A stretch of 64,000 nucleotides of DNA from Linnemannia elongata (lineage: Eukaryota; Mortierellomycota; Mortierellomycetes; Mortierellales; Mortierellaceae). Position numbers and translations under genes: made by a program. The stretch covers positions 3,990,001 through 4,054,000 of the forward strand of contig JAXBDG010000001.1 in NCBI GenBank assembly GCA_036320915.1, given 5' to 3'. Every line of letters begins with the position of its first letter. Positions within the stretch are counted from its first letter, which is position 1. Under the pieces are notes generated by a model. The model worked only from the letters and a program-made list of their open reading frames with translations. It was not told where the DNA came from and did not search any database. Below, one piece after another: positions 22,222 through 33,081 of this stretch.

Positions 22222-25200
22222 TGCTTTTATTGTAGTTGCGTATGTGAATGAGAGCGAGGCGAGTGTCGGTTGGCTTTGTTTGATGTAGGGAATGGAGTAG
22301 AGTGGAGAGTGTGTGTGTTCACGAGATGGATGGGTGGATTCGCTGGTAGCAGCAGGATATGTGTGTGTGTGAAGGAGAGAGCGGTGTTGTGAGGAGTGAA
22401 GAAGAAAAGAGAAATTGGTCGAGTGAGGTTGTTTGAAAAAGAGAAAAGTCAAAAAAGTGCTGTCTGTGTGTGAGAAAAGAAAAGTGAGAAGCTTAATTTA
22501 ACAACCAAAAGGGTGCGCGCAAAATAGAATCAACAGAAGACGGAAAAATAGGAAGCAGGCCTAGTTTGTTGTTGTTATTGTTGTTGGCACTGGGCGGTTT
22601 GCTCCTACGAGACTGGTGCAGGTTTACAAAAGAGTAAAGAGTGGGAATGCGAAAAAGAATAGGGGAAGGGCACAAAGATCCGTGGGGACAATAAGGAGAG
22701 TTTGGGCTGGGATTGAATGGAGCAATATGACGATGAAAGAAAAGAGGATGTAGAAACTGTTGCCCTTGTTGAGTGTGTGAATTACACTAAGGATATGTAT
22801 GACACCAAAAGAACAGGGTTAGTGCAAGGGAAGAAGGGGGGCTAGTGTGTGAAGAATAAAGTGTGGAGTCGGGGGATTATGTGTGTGTATGTCCTGCAAA
22901 GAAAAATGCGGGCATAGGAGGAGAAAGGATTACAGGGTGAGTCAGGGTATCGTGTGGCGTATGAGGACTGTGAGGAGTGGAAGGGAAGAGTGGAGAGTGG
23001 AGAGTGGTTGTTGTTGCTGATGAATTGATGAATGAAGGAGAGAAGGATTGAGTCTGAGGGTGGTGAATGAGTGGAGTAGAGAGCAACGTGAATGCAAAGA
23101 GAGAGAGTGAGAGAGAGAGAAAAAAGGCTATTCGAACGAGATGAACAAAGAAAAGGGGAAAAGAAAAACCAGAACAGGAGGAGAGGAGAGGAAAGGGAAG
23201 AGGAAAGGGGACAAGCGACCAAAGTGAGCGCATATTTATCTTGTCTTTTGTTGTCTTTCTTCTTGCGGGTGGAAAAAAAGAGGGGGGGGGGAAGGAGTGG
23301 GATTGACTGACAGATCTACACCCACTCGGATTGCTCTCTCTTTCTCTCTTTTGTTCAACATATAGATTACACACTTATTCAGTACAAAACTGCAATAGGA
23401 TGACACTGAGTAAGCGAGTGGCATGTGCATCGCAACTTTCTTCCTTAACAACTGTCTGGCCATACACATGGGCCATCCTTTCTTCCTTCTCTTCCCCTCA
23501 TTCACTCACTCTCACTTCCGCCTCACCGATGCTTCGAACAAACAATAGCCAATGAATAACTACAAAATAGAGAAAGAGCCATGGGCAAAATGGCACCACA
23601 CTTTCCCTCCAATGTCGCCATAACGCTCACTACTTGACTCGGCCCACCTAAACATTTGAATTGAAATCCCCATCCCATTGAGTAACACTCTCCACCCCTC
23701 CTCCCCACTTCCTCCACTTGCAGTCGATACCCTCTCACTCTGTCTCCTATTCTTGGGAAACCACGACAACACACTACAGACAGGGCCGCAAAAAAACGAG
23801 TCGACTTCGACCCCTTTCTTCCTTTCTCTCTCCCTTCGCAGATCCAATTAATCTCGTCCACTCCGTCTCCTCCCCTTACTACCCATACCATCCAATGATC
23901 CTCCTCATCGACGCCTACCTCTCACTGTCCTCACGTCTCCACTGTTCCAATGCCCAACGCGCGCCCACAGCAATAACAAAAACAAAATCAAAAAAGCGTC
24001 GGCAAACGCTCAATACAATACTTCGGAGATGTCGTCCTTCCGATAAGAAAAGTTCGATCGTATGTCCCATCACTTTTCCATGTTCATTTCACTCAGCAAA
24101 CAAAGATGCCCATCAGTTCACTCTCATAAGAAATTGTCGATAGGTTGTTTGTTTTCTAGGAACCTTGTACTGGCCCCAGCAAAGCGCTCTTGGTCAATCT
24201 TGTTCTGCTTGTCGGTTTGTCTGAAGGAGGAAATGGTAGACGGCGATGATAAAAGAAGATAAAAACGCAGCATGCGATAGCGACACAAGCAATCCGATCG
24301 ATAGCATCCCTTTTTCACATTCACATTGCTTTACTTCCCTTTTCGTGGCTCAACAATTGACCAAGGTTTGCATGTTCATTTCTTGTCATTTCATTTTTTG
24401 TTGTTTTTTTGTTGTGGGTCGATAGGATGCCCAAGCTTTTTATTTTTATGATTTGTGTTTCGTGTATGTTTTTATGATCACAAAAAGACGATAGCGCCTA
24501 CTTACCCACAACTATCACCCGTCAAAGCGCGCCCGCCTAATAACCCTTGCATCCCCCGCACTGTACAATGCATTTGTGGATCTGGCTCTGTCTGCTCTCC
24601 CTCTTTCCTGGATATCTCCATTTGTGTCTTGTTTTCCAATGCATGTTCGGTACTATCATGTCTTAGTCCTTCCACAATCTCACAAACATGCTCCAGCACA
24701 TGGTAGGACCAAAGAGAAGAAAATCAGTCTTGAACCACCAGACAACGTTCTACGGAGATATGACACCGAAGATCGGTTTAGACTAGAGGAAAGGTCACTT
24801 GATGGGGGGCAGTGGTAGTAAAAGGCGGGCATAGATGGGTACCCAACAACGCGTGTTTAACTGGGAAGCAAAAGAAAGCAAATAGGTAATTGATGTTGTC
24901 CCAACCATGGCCCTGCAACTCTAATGTAAAACACAAAAGGACTTGGGCATGACATATTCCCTTTCCTCCAGGGAATAATCCGGGGTGAGGGAGTTATGCA
25001 AAATAAAAAACGAGGCGAATAGAGGAACGTCTGATCTGCCTGCTCTCCCACTATTTCTTTCTTTCGTAGTAGTTCCCTTGCTTCTTCACTCCTTCGCCTT
25101 CGTCCCTCGTCCTAAAGTTTTTTCCCAGTTCAGCCGAACAGGAAAGAAGAACTCTCTTTTGTTTTGTCTTCCCAGAAGAGGGCAACACTGAGCAAGGGAA

Positions 25201-26722
25201 AGAGGGAGGGAAGGGATTTTGTATCCCAGCTGGTCGGTGCTTTGAAACCCCTTTTTTGTCTTTTTTTTCTTTCTCTCTCTCTCTTTCTCTTACTTCTACT
25301 CTCTTTTCTGTCTCTCCGTTTTGTTTGGCGTACAACAACGCCATATATCGTAGCTGTTTTTCGAAAGGAAAAGAATACTACAGAGAATACAGAGGAAGAG
25401 GGCTCAGCTAACAAACAACAAACAAAGGAAAAGAAATGAACGAAAGAACAAAAAGGGACGCGTCCAACCAATCAGAGAGCAGGATGTGACACAATTCTCA
25501 AGTGCAAAGACGTGACACCCATGCACTATGTGTATTTACTAGCACGCCATATGGTGCTCCCCCAACGTCTCTCCTACAAGCAAATTTTCATGAATTGAAA
25601 TGTGCCGGTGGCGGGGAGCGGACAACCTCTGCTTAGCGCGAGTAGGTAGGTACATGGTGTTAATACATAGCGCATCTCTGCATGTGTGTTTGTGTATGCC
25701 TCTGTAGTGTACCTTGCTTTCTTCGCTCCAATCGAACGAACCCCTGCCCGAGCAAGCAACAATAACCCTTACTTGATTGTTATTTTGACAAGATAGGGTT
25801 GACAAGCTGTAATGCTTCTTGGATACCCTGCATACGACACACAAACCAGAAGTCTACTTTGGACCCATCTTAAAATAATGGAATTCATTTATTGTTACCC
25901 ATGCCACCGCTTTCCTGCTTTATTCATCTACTGCACCAGTACACACTTCCTCGGCCATGAACTTGGGGTTGGTCCCGCTCTTCGCCTTCTCACCTACTGA
26001 TACCACCACCTACCCATCTACTCCCCCATCCCTATCGCTCACTTTCCATTGTCGTTTCAAGAAATAACGTAACACTGCACTATCCCATATATTCAGTAAA
26101 TGACGCGACTTTCGAACGGTTCTTGCCCAATTTATTATCATTCTGTTGTCGTTGTCGTTGGGGTTTTCTCACCTTCCCGTAACGTCTTTTTGCTTTACAA
26201 TTGATTGTGACCACCCTCATCTTTACCATTCTTCCCTTTATTCTCCCTTTTGTGTCCACCCCCTTCCTCCTTCACTCACCCCTCTCGCTGTCTCATTCGT
26301 GATCGAAGCATCCCACTCACCCGCAGCACGGCCCTTTATTCTTATTCATGCTTCTCCTTTCGCATGATCCCTTTGATGGAGAGAGTTTCTCTTTGTTGTA
26401 TTATTCACAACGGCTACACCATCTCCCGGAACTAACGAACAAGAAAATCAAAAGACAAGCCCCGCCCTGGCCGCTTCGGTATTCTCTTTCTCCTTTCTTC
26501 CGGTACACAAAAAAACTAACCAAGACACGCCAATGAGAACATAAGATCCAGCCAGCTTTGATAACCGAGTTGAGCATACTAACGACACAGATGACAGCGG
26601 GAAAGAAGGCAAGGAAGGAGGCTGGACTAGATGAGCAAGGATTTGCAGTTTTCTGCCCTAGATTGCAAATCAGGAACCAAAATAGACACTATCCTTACCT
26701 TCACTCGTTCACGTTTTCACTT

Positions 26723-26726
<4 letters not shown>

Positions 26727-26759
<33 letters not shown>
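26727..26759 (+). repeat. T33 homopolymer
   Basis: Uninterrupted T run inside the gene-free 22.2-29.0 kb region. Confidence 0.9.
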
Positions 26760-26762
<3 letters not shown>

Positions 26763-27158
26763 TCGCACAGTCTCGTACACTGATTGCTGTCAGGCTTTAC
26801 TATATCGACCTGGCTTGTTTGTTCAGGCTGACTTGCGCGGTCGATTTGTTTTTTTTTCTTCTTTTCGTTCATTTGCTGTATTGAGGAATAAAGGCATATG
26901 CTTCGCTTGCATTTGGTCATCTCATTATTTGTTTGCTTACTTATCGCTCCATTCTTCTGTCCCTTGCTTGCATGTCCCGTTTTCCCTCATTTTTTTTTTT
27001 GGATGCTTTGTAAACAGTCAAGATGACAGCCTCTAATGTTGATTTCATGGTTGTCTTGCCTTGCACTCGCCACATGAAGGAGCAACCGATCAAAGAGAGC
27101 ACACAGTTGTCTACCATTGCTAGCCTACTTTTGTCCTCCTTCTCACTTGTACCGATTA

Positions 27159-27206
27159 CCCCCCCCCCCCCCCCCTTTTTCTTTTTTTTTTTTTTTTTTT
27201 TTTTTT
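27159..27206 (+). repeat. C17 run followed by a T run
   Basis: Seventeen C followed by about thirty T with one C interruption, a strong polypyrimidine strand asymmetry. Confidence 0.9.
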
Positions 27207-27426
27207 CGAGCGATAAACGTTATTTTTTTATTTACCATCGAGAGATTGAGGAAGGCTGGGACGACAGCCTCCCCTTTACCCCTTGGTGCTCCTCACGCGT
27301 TTTGTTATCTTGCTGCCTGGGAACGTCTTTCTCTTTGTACACAGCGATCGAGTATTTTATTATCAGTTGAGAAGGCAACGAAAGAGCAATCTAGCCAGCA
27401 AAAATCCTTTGGAGAAAATGACGCGT

Positions 27427-27461
<35 letters not shown>

Positions 27462-27782
27462 GAGACAGGAAAAAAGAGCGACTCGGGAGAGTGGGCAGAA
27501 ACAGAAGGGAAGGAAACCCTAAAGTATAGGAAAATAAGGGGGAAAAAAGTGGGAGGTCTAGATGTATGGCTATGTACGTGTGTGTGTATCGTCGACGTAG
27601 TCGTCGAAGTTGTTCATTGCGGGATGTTTCTCTCCACTCCTTTCCCACCCAGATCTAGCTACACACGCACAGAGACACAAAACACAACACAAGCAATTTT
27701 TCAAGACCAGCTGGACAGATTGACCTAGAGGGAGGGAGAAGGGAGGGCTGCGCCCTTTTTCTTGTCATAAACTTTCAGGTTT

Positions 27783-27811
<29 letters not shown>
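27783..27811 (+). repeat. (CA)n microsatellite
   Basis: About fourteen uninterrupted CA units. Confidence 0.9.
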
Positions 27812-27818
<7 letters not shown>

Positions 27819-28983
27819 GGATATGCACGTCTTGGAAAGAGAGGCGAAGATGACCAGAAGGACGACAACGATTACAATAAAATAGGGAAGAAAACAATAC
27901 GTGGGGATGTACCTCCGCATCTATTTTCCCCCCTAACAACGCTTGCAGCTGCAGAGCAGTGTCATAGATGCTGCAGCATCTAAGACCTCCCTTCCTTGTT
28001 CTTGTCTCTGTTTCTTTGAGATGTCACACTCGTTCTCCTACTCTTATTTCTTCCTTTATTTTCCTCAGCCTTTCACGTAGTAAGCTCCTTTTCGACATTT
28101 CGCGTTTCTCTATTCTACTTATGCCCCCCCCCTCCAAACGATGGTCTCTGAATGTTGGATAGTGTGGTGAAACGAGAGGAGAAATTTCATCCGAAAAATG
28201 ACAAAACTTTTGGGGGCGTTTACTTTCCTCACAAACCCCCCTACACAGAATCCTTCTCCATGCCATGCGCTGATACGGAACATTCCCCCTTTTTTTTGGA
28301 AGTCACTGAGCTGAGTCAAATTTTCTGCACGGCCCATGGATGTTTGTGCCTGATGAAGATGGTCATTTTTGAAATGACTAAGAAAGGTATTCACGTTATT
28401 GTTATGACCTTTTTTTCTTTCTTTCATTTCGTCTTGAAATAGAGGAGATTTAGAACGTATGGGAGAGTGGGATGAAAGAGAATGGGGTAGAGAGGTGGTG
28501 CGGGCCATGAGATGTGGATAATGAGATACGGATTTCAGTTTTCATTTTGTTCTGGTTGTTGTAGATGATGTTGATTGCAGTTGTGCGGGAACCTTTCTCC
28601 CTTTATACCAGCCTTTAAAAACTCCTTGACCCTTTTTTTTCTATCGTTGTTCATTTCATATCTACAGTTTATTCAATCGTTTTTTTTTCTACCCTTTGAT
28701 AAACCTTGGCAGTTATCAATAAGTACAGCATTAGGAAGGAAGGAACAGAGGGATGAAATCGTTGGGTGCTACTTCTGTTGGCCAAGGCCATTGTCACGTA
28801 TTGTTAGGCGCTGTGTTTTCTTTGACTGTGTCAACCAAGCCGTCTGAAGCTGGCGGGCCATTGAGGAAGCCGTTTCATTGTTGCCCAACCAAGGAGCCAA
28901 GGTGAACCTCGCTTACTTTAATAGGCTTTTTTTTTTTTTTTTTTTTTTTTTGGTATAAAGAGTTGAAATATATGTTGATATCG

Positions 28984-31180
28984 CTATGATTGCTGATTCT
29001 TGGCTAGTCTGATTCTGTTTCCTTGTCGACGCAATTCGTCCAACTTCTTGAGCGCATCCTCGTCTCCTTGATCGGCAGCCTTCAAATACCATTCGACCGC
29101 GTCCGGAAAGCATTCAGGAATGCCGAAGCCAGCCTCACAGCACCACCCCATCGTAAACTGAGCGGTTGAGTTGCCCAGATTGGCCGCCTTGAGATACCAT
29201 TTCGTCGCCTTTTTATCGCTTTGAGGAACGCCAAGACCAAGCTCGTACATCTTGCCAATACAGAATTGGGCAACTGTGGAGCCTTGGGCGGCTGCCTTGC
29301 GGAACCAATTCATGGCTTGGGAGTAATCCTTCTCAAACGTCTGGTTGCAAAGATACATGACGCCCAGAGTGAATTCTGCCGGCGGGTATCCTTGCTCGGC
29401 TGACCTCTGATACCATTTCATTGCTTTCATATCGTCCTGTTCCGTTCCTTGACCATTGTGATAAAGATCACCAAGCCAGTATTGGGCTTTTGCGTTTCCT
29501 TGCTCGGCGGCCTGTTTGGTCCATTTGAAGGCTTGCGAGAAATCCTTCCGAGTTCCCGTGCCTAGAGTATAGGCCTTTCCAAGACTGGCCTGAGCGTCGA
29601 CGTGACCTTGAATAGCCGCTTGACGATACAATTCGAATGCCTTCGAGAGATCTTGCTCGGCGTTCGAGTCATCGGCATAGTGAATGCCTAGGATATTCTG
29701 AGCGTCGGGGTTCCCTTGCTTGGCTGCCAATTCGAACCAAATTACTGCACCTGAGCGGTCTTGTGGGACGTCCTTGCCAATGTAGGAAATCTGTCCAAGG
29801 CAGAACTGTGCTTGAGAGTGGCCCTTTCTGGCTGCCTTGTGGTACCACTCGAGAGACCTTGTCAGGTCCTGTTGAACGCCCTGTCCATGGTGATAAAGAG
29901 AGCCTAGGGAGAACATGGCATCTGGGTTTCCTCCGTCTGCCGCTTTGAGGTACCATTGCATTGCCCTGATTGCGTCCTTGTCAACTCCTTGCCCGTGGTA
30001 GTGCATGTTGCCGATGGCGGTGTAGGCGGCGACAGATCCTTGGTTGGCTGCCTTGATGAACCATTGCATCGCCCGGTGAGAGTCATAACGGGATTTTGTA
30101 CGTTGGAGCAGGTAGCCCAAGGATATCTGCGCGCTGAGTTCCCCTTGATCCGCTGCCTTCAGATACCACATCTCTGCATATGTCTCAGCTTGGGGGACTC
30201 CATGGCCGTGGTTGTACAGGTCTCCAATTCTTGTACAGGCAATGATCTCTCCATGATCCGCTGCTTCACGATACCACTTCATTGCTTTCGAGTAATCCTG
30301 TAATACGCCCAACCCGTCTCTGTACATGTCGCCCAAGCGGACCTGGGCTTTTGTATCGCCTTGGTCTGCGGCTTTGAGATACCAGTCCACCGCCCTCTCA
30401 TAGTCCTGTGGAATGCCGTGACCCATTAGGTAGAGGTGGCCGAGGTTGCGCTGGCCAGGAGTGAATCCTTGCTGAGCGCAAGTGAGGTACAAGTCTTTGG
30501 CTGCATCATAATCTTGAGGAACACCATGACCGTGGTAGTGAAGATCGGCAATCGCGTTATGAGCGTCCGGCAAGCCCTGGTTCGAAGCCATAAGAAACCA
30601 ATCCATCGCCTTGGCGTAGTCTTGCGAGACGTCCTTGCCTTCGACGTACAGCTGCCCCACTCTGAACTGGGCATAGGCATGACCTTTGGAAACAGCCTTC
30701 AGGTAGCACGCCAGGGCCTTGTGGAAATCCTTAGGGTTACCCTCGCCTCGCTTCTGCATGGCGTGCAGGTTCAAGTCGGTGGCAATTATCCAGAGGCGAA
30801 TCTTTAGGGACTCTTTGTCCATATGGCTGTCGTAAGTTGGCGAAGGGATGGTGATAGTCTCTGGGACGGGTGCATGCGAGTCGATGGACGAGTTCGACGC
30901 GCTAGACATAAGTGGTGCTGTTGCTGTGTTTGGCGTAACTGGGCGCTGCTCGAGAACAACGTCCAGAATGGCATTGGGGACTACAGCAAAGCGAAAGGGC
31001 TCAAGCCTAGAGTAAAAAATGTTAGCAACTTCTTGAAAATAGTGTTTAACGCACTTTAGCATAGTTCATTACCGGACAGCAAAAGGGGTCAAGGAGTGCC
31101 TACACTTTAAATTCTTTGTCTTTCTCAAAAGGAATGATAGTCGACCCGTGGCGAATATGCTGCGCTTCTGGGAACGACAT
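28984..31180 (-). CDS. Sel1-repeat protein, sixteen repeats, HGxTIxPF N-module
   Basis: Spliced as complement(28984..31006, 31104..31180), 699 aa from the ATG of MSFPEAQHIRHGSTIIPF. The donor leaves GT before GTAGGC and the acceptor CTCTAG restores phase. The N-module (HGSTIIPFEKDKEF, LEPFRFAVVPNAILDVV) is homologous to that of the gene at 4608-6146. About sixteen Sel1 repeats fill the rest; several are degenerate (LLQRTKSRYDSHRA, HYADDSNAEQD, WCCEAGFGIPE). The C-terminus lacks the YFY ending of the clustered genes. A longer start is possible: an ATG at 31367 opens a frame that is one base out of register with the N-module across an A7 run at 31329-31335. It is probably an intracellular scaffold; the partner is unknown. 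A T25 run lies just past the stop. Confidence 0.85.
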
Positions 31181-31913
31181 TCTTTCCGCTAGCTGGGTCT
31201 GCCTGGTAATTGAAGTAGACGGGGTCTGGCTGTGGGGCGGGGGTGGTTGTGGTTGCTGAGGCAATTGACGAAGACCCGTCCTTGTAGACGCCGCGGACTC
31301 CTTGTTGACGTTGTTTGGGCTTTGAGCGAAAAAAATCTCGCTTCGATAAGAGTTTGAGTTTATCCATAGATTGTCCTTGTTTGTGTGTGAGAGAGTAAGT
31401 AGGGAAAGGAGAGGTGTTGGTGCTAATAAAGAGGAGACCAGATGTGAATGAACAGAAGAGGTGGAATGGGATGAGTGATGAAGGATGGAGAAACAAGGAT
31501 GAGCGGCAAAAAAAAGGTAAAATAAGAGGGAGCGAGGGCAAGAGAGGGAGGGAGGGAGGGGAAGTGAGGTTGACCCATTGGCGAGTGCAATAAGAAACAA
31601 TGGGTCGTCTGCAATTTCCCGGGACAATGATACAGTGGGCGCCCACCATATATTCATCAGGGGTTAGGGCCTCAAGGTTGCATATCAACAATATGAACAT
31701 CTCAAAGCACATGATCGTAGAATCCATTTGATGCCTGGCCCTTAACAGTACATGCTTCTAAACATTCATTATCATAAAAACAAACGCGGCGTGTATCATG
31801 GACAAGAGAGGGAGTTTTATGATACAGAAGAATATTACAAAGTGAAAAAGATCCGTTACAGTCAGCAGACAGGAGGCAGGGGACTTGAAGCATCTCACTA
31901 CTCTACCACAGGC
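31181..31913. other. upstream region of the sixteen-repeat Sel1 gene
   Basis: Contains an out-of-frame ATG at 31367 (MDKLKLLSKRDFF) that would join the downstream coding frame if one base of the A7 run (31329-31335) were missing. The remainder is CT-rich leader or promoter and the 3' flank of the alkyltransferase gene. Confidence 0.5.
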
Positions 31914-32754
31914 TTAAGCAGAGTCAACAACAGCCTTGACGGCAACTGAAAAATCATCAAAGATTAGGTCTTTACGCCTGACAGCATGATCCGTCTCATC
32001 AAACGCAACCCCCTCCAGATACAACTTGGCCTTCTTGTTATCAATCTTCTCGCCCTTGGCCCATTGACCCATGAATCCTCCAATAAAGAGCTTCGAGTCC
32101 AAGACACGATGGCAGGGGACAGGGAGAGGGGCGTAGGGGTTGATCTTGAGGGCCTGACCAACAGCTCGGGGTGATGAGTGCAGGGCATCTGAGAGGTGCT
32201 TGTACGTCGAGATCTGGCCCTTTGGAATCTGTTATGAGTAGGTAAGAGGGGCAAGACAAGACAAGACTATGTGTCAGCGGCGACACGAAGAGAAATAATG
32301 CAGCAAAGAAATGGTCAAAGGAAATAAGACATGGCGGCGGATCAAATTACCTGGGCACAGAGGTCATAAACTTGGAACTGGAAAGGTGTCACCTTGCGGC
32401 CAGTGTGTCGGTTGACAGCGCTCTCGCGATCCACCTTTGAGTTCGGGTACAAGTGAATAGCTACAGACCATAGACGATGAAACGCGATGGGCGAGGTGAG
32501 TTTTAGGCCCATTTATCTAGCTAAGTGTTCAGAACAGTGGGTGTGTGGCAAATAGTAGAAGAAAGCTTACTCTCGATGTCCTCGTCAACAGCGACAGGCT
32601 TTTTGGCAGGGTCAAGCGCCTCAATGACAATAGCAGTTGTAGTGGCAGCAGCAGGTGCCTTAGTCTTGAGGACTTTTGCCTTTGAGGTAATGGGACTGGC
32701 AGCAGCAGCCGTGGCGATAGGTCGCTTGACAACGTTGATTCTTTCAGCTGGCAT
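31914..32754 (-). CDS. MGT1: O6-alkylguanine-DNA alkyltransferase
   Basis: Three exons complement(31914..32228, 32351..32460, 32571..32754), 202 aa, phases consistent. The catalytic domain has TPFQFQVYDLCAQIPKGQIS, TYKHLSDALHSSPRAVGQAL, KINPYAPLPVPCHRV with the acceptor Cys in PCHRV, and FIGGF...GEKIDNKKAKLYLEGV. These are the DNA-binding helix with the Arg finger (PRAVGQ) and the active-site loop of the MGMT/Ogt family. The first 62 residues are Ala/Lys/Thr-rich without a known domain, possibly a nuclear-import or linker region. The protein removes O6-alkyl groups from guanine by irreversible transfer to its own cysteine. It is divergent from the F-box/LRR gene, with 327 bp between start codons. 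Confidence 0.93.
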
Positions 32755-33081
32755 TCTGTTTCGGGTGTGAATGAACAAAGAGGGTTGAATGCAGGAAGAG
32801 TAAAAAAGAAAGCGAATTGTGTCAAAGTGTGAAAAGAAGGAATGAAGGTCAAACGAAAACAAAGAGAGTCGTTTTTATGTGAAAGTGCAAATTGGTGGCA
32901 CTGACATTCAACCAGTACGCTCACTCAAATCGCCTGCGGCTTGACCTTGACTCATTTGCCCCACTTCCCACCGCCCACCTACCTTCACACTTTTAATTCG
33001 TTTTGTTTATTCGTTAGCGTCGGGAGTAAAACAACTCGTCTCTTTTCCCTCACATACTTTTACGCAGCCCCTCTCGCAACC
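32755..33081. promoter_or_regulatory. divergent promoter, alkyltransferase / F-box-LRR
   Basis: 327 bp separate the two opposed ATGs, so both promoters must lie here. Pyrimidine-rich leaders flank each ATG. No specific operator is recognised. Confidence 0.5.

Larger units (their letters stand above)
22222..28983. other. 6.7-kb region without a supportable gene
   Basis: All open frames here are short, low-complexity (Ser/Phe/Leu-rich or their antisense) and lack splice-consistent extensions. I found no tRNA arms or recognisable protein motif. It holds purine tracts near 23090-23210, T33 (26727-26759), C17 plus a T run (27159-27206), a GA repeat near 27431, a CA repeat near 27783 and T25 (28927-28951). 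Part of it must serve as promoter of the F-box/WD40 gene and 3' flank of the Sel1 gene. A non-coding transcript cannot be excluded. Confidence 0.6.

Noticed and set aside
23718..24143. Ser/Arg-rich frames in the 22-29 kb interval as genes
   Set aside because: Low-complexity composition from pyrimidine tracts, no supported start, no motif, and no splice-consistent extension.
25560..25660. Possible tRNA near a GC-rich patch
   Set aside because: No cloverleaf with matching acceptor arms or a GTTCGA-type T-loop could be drawn.
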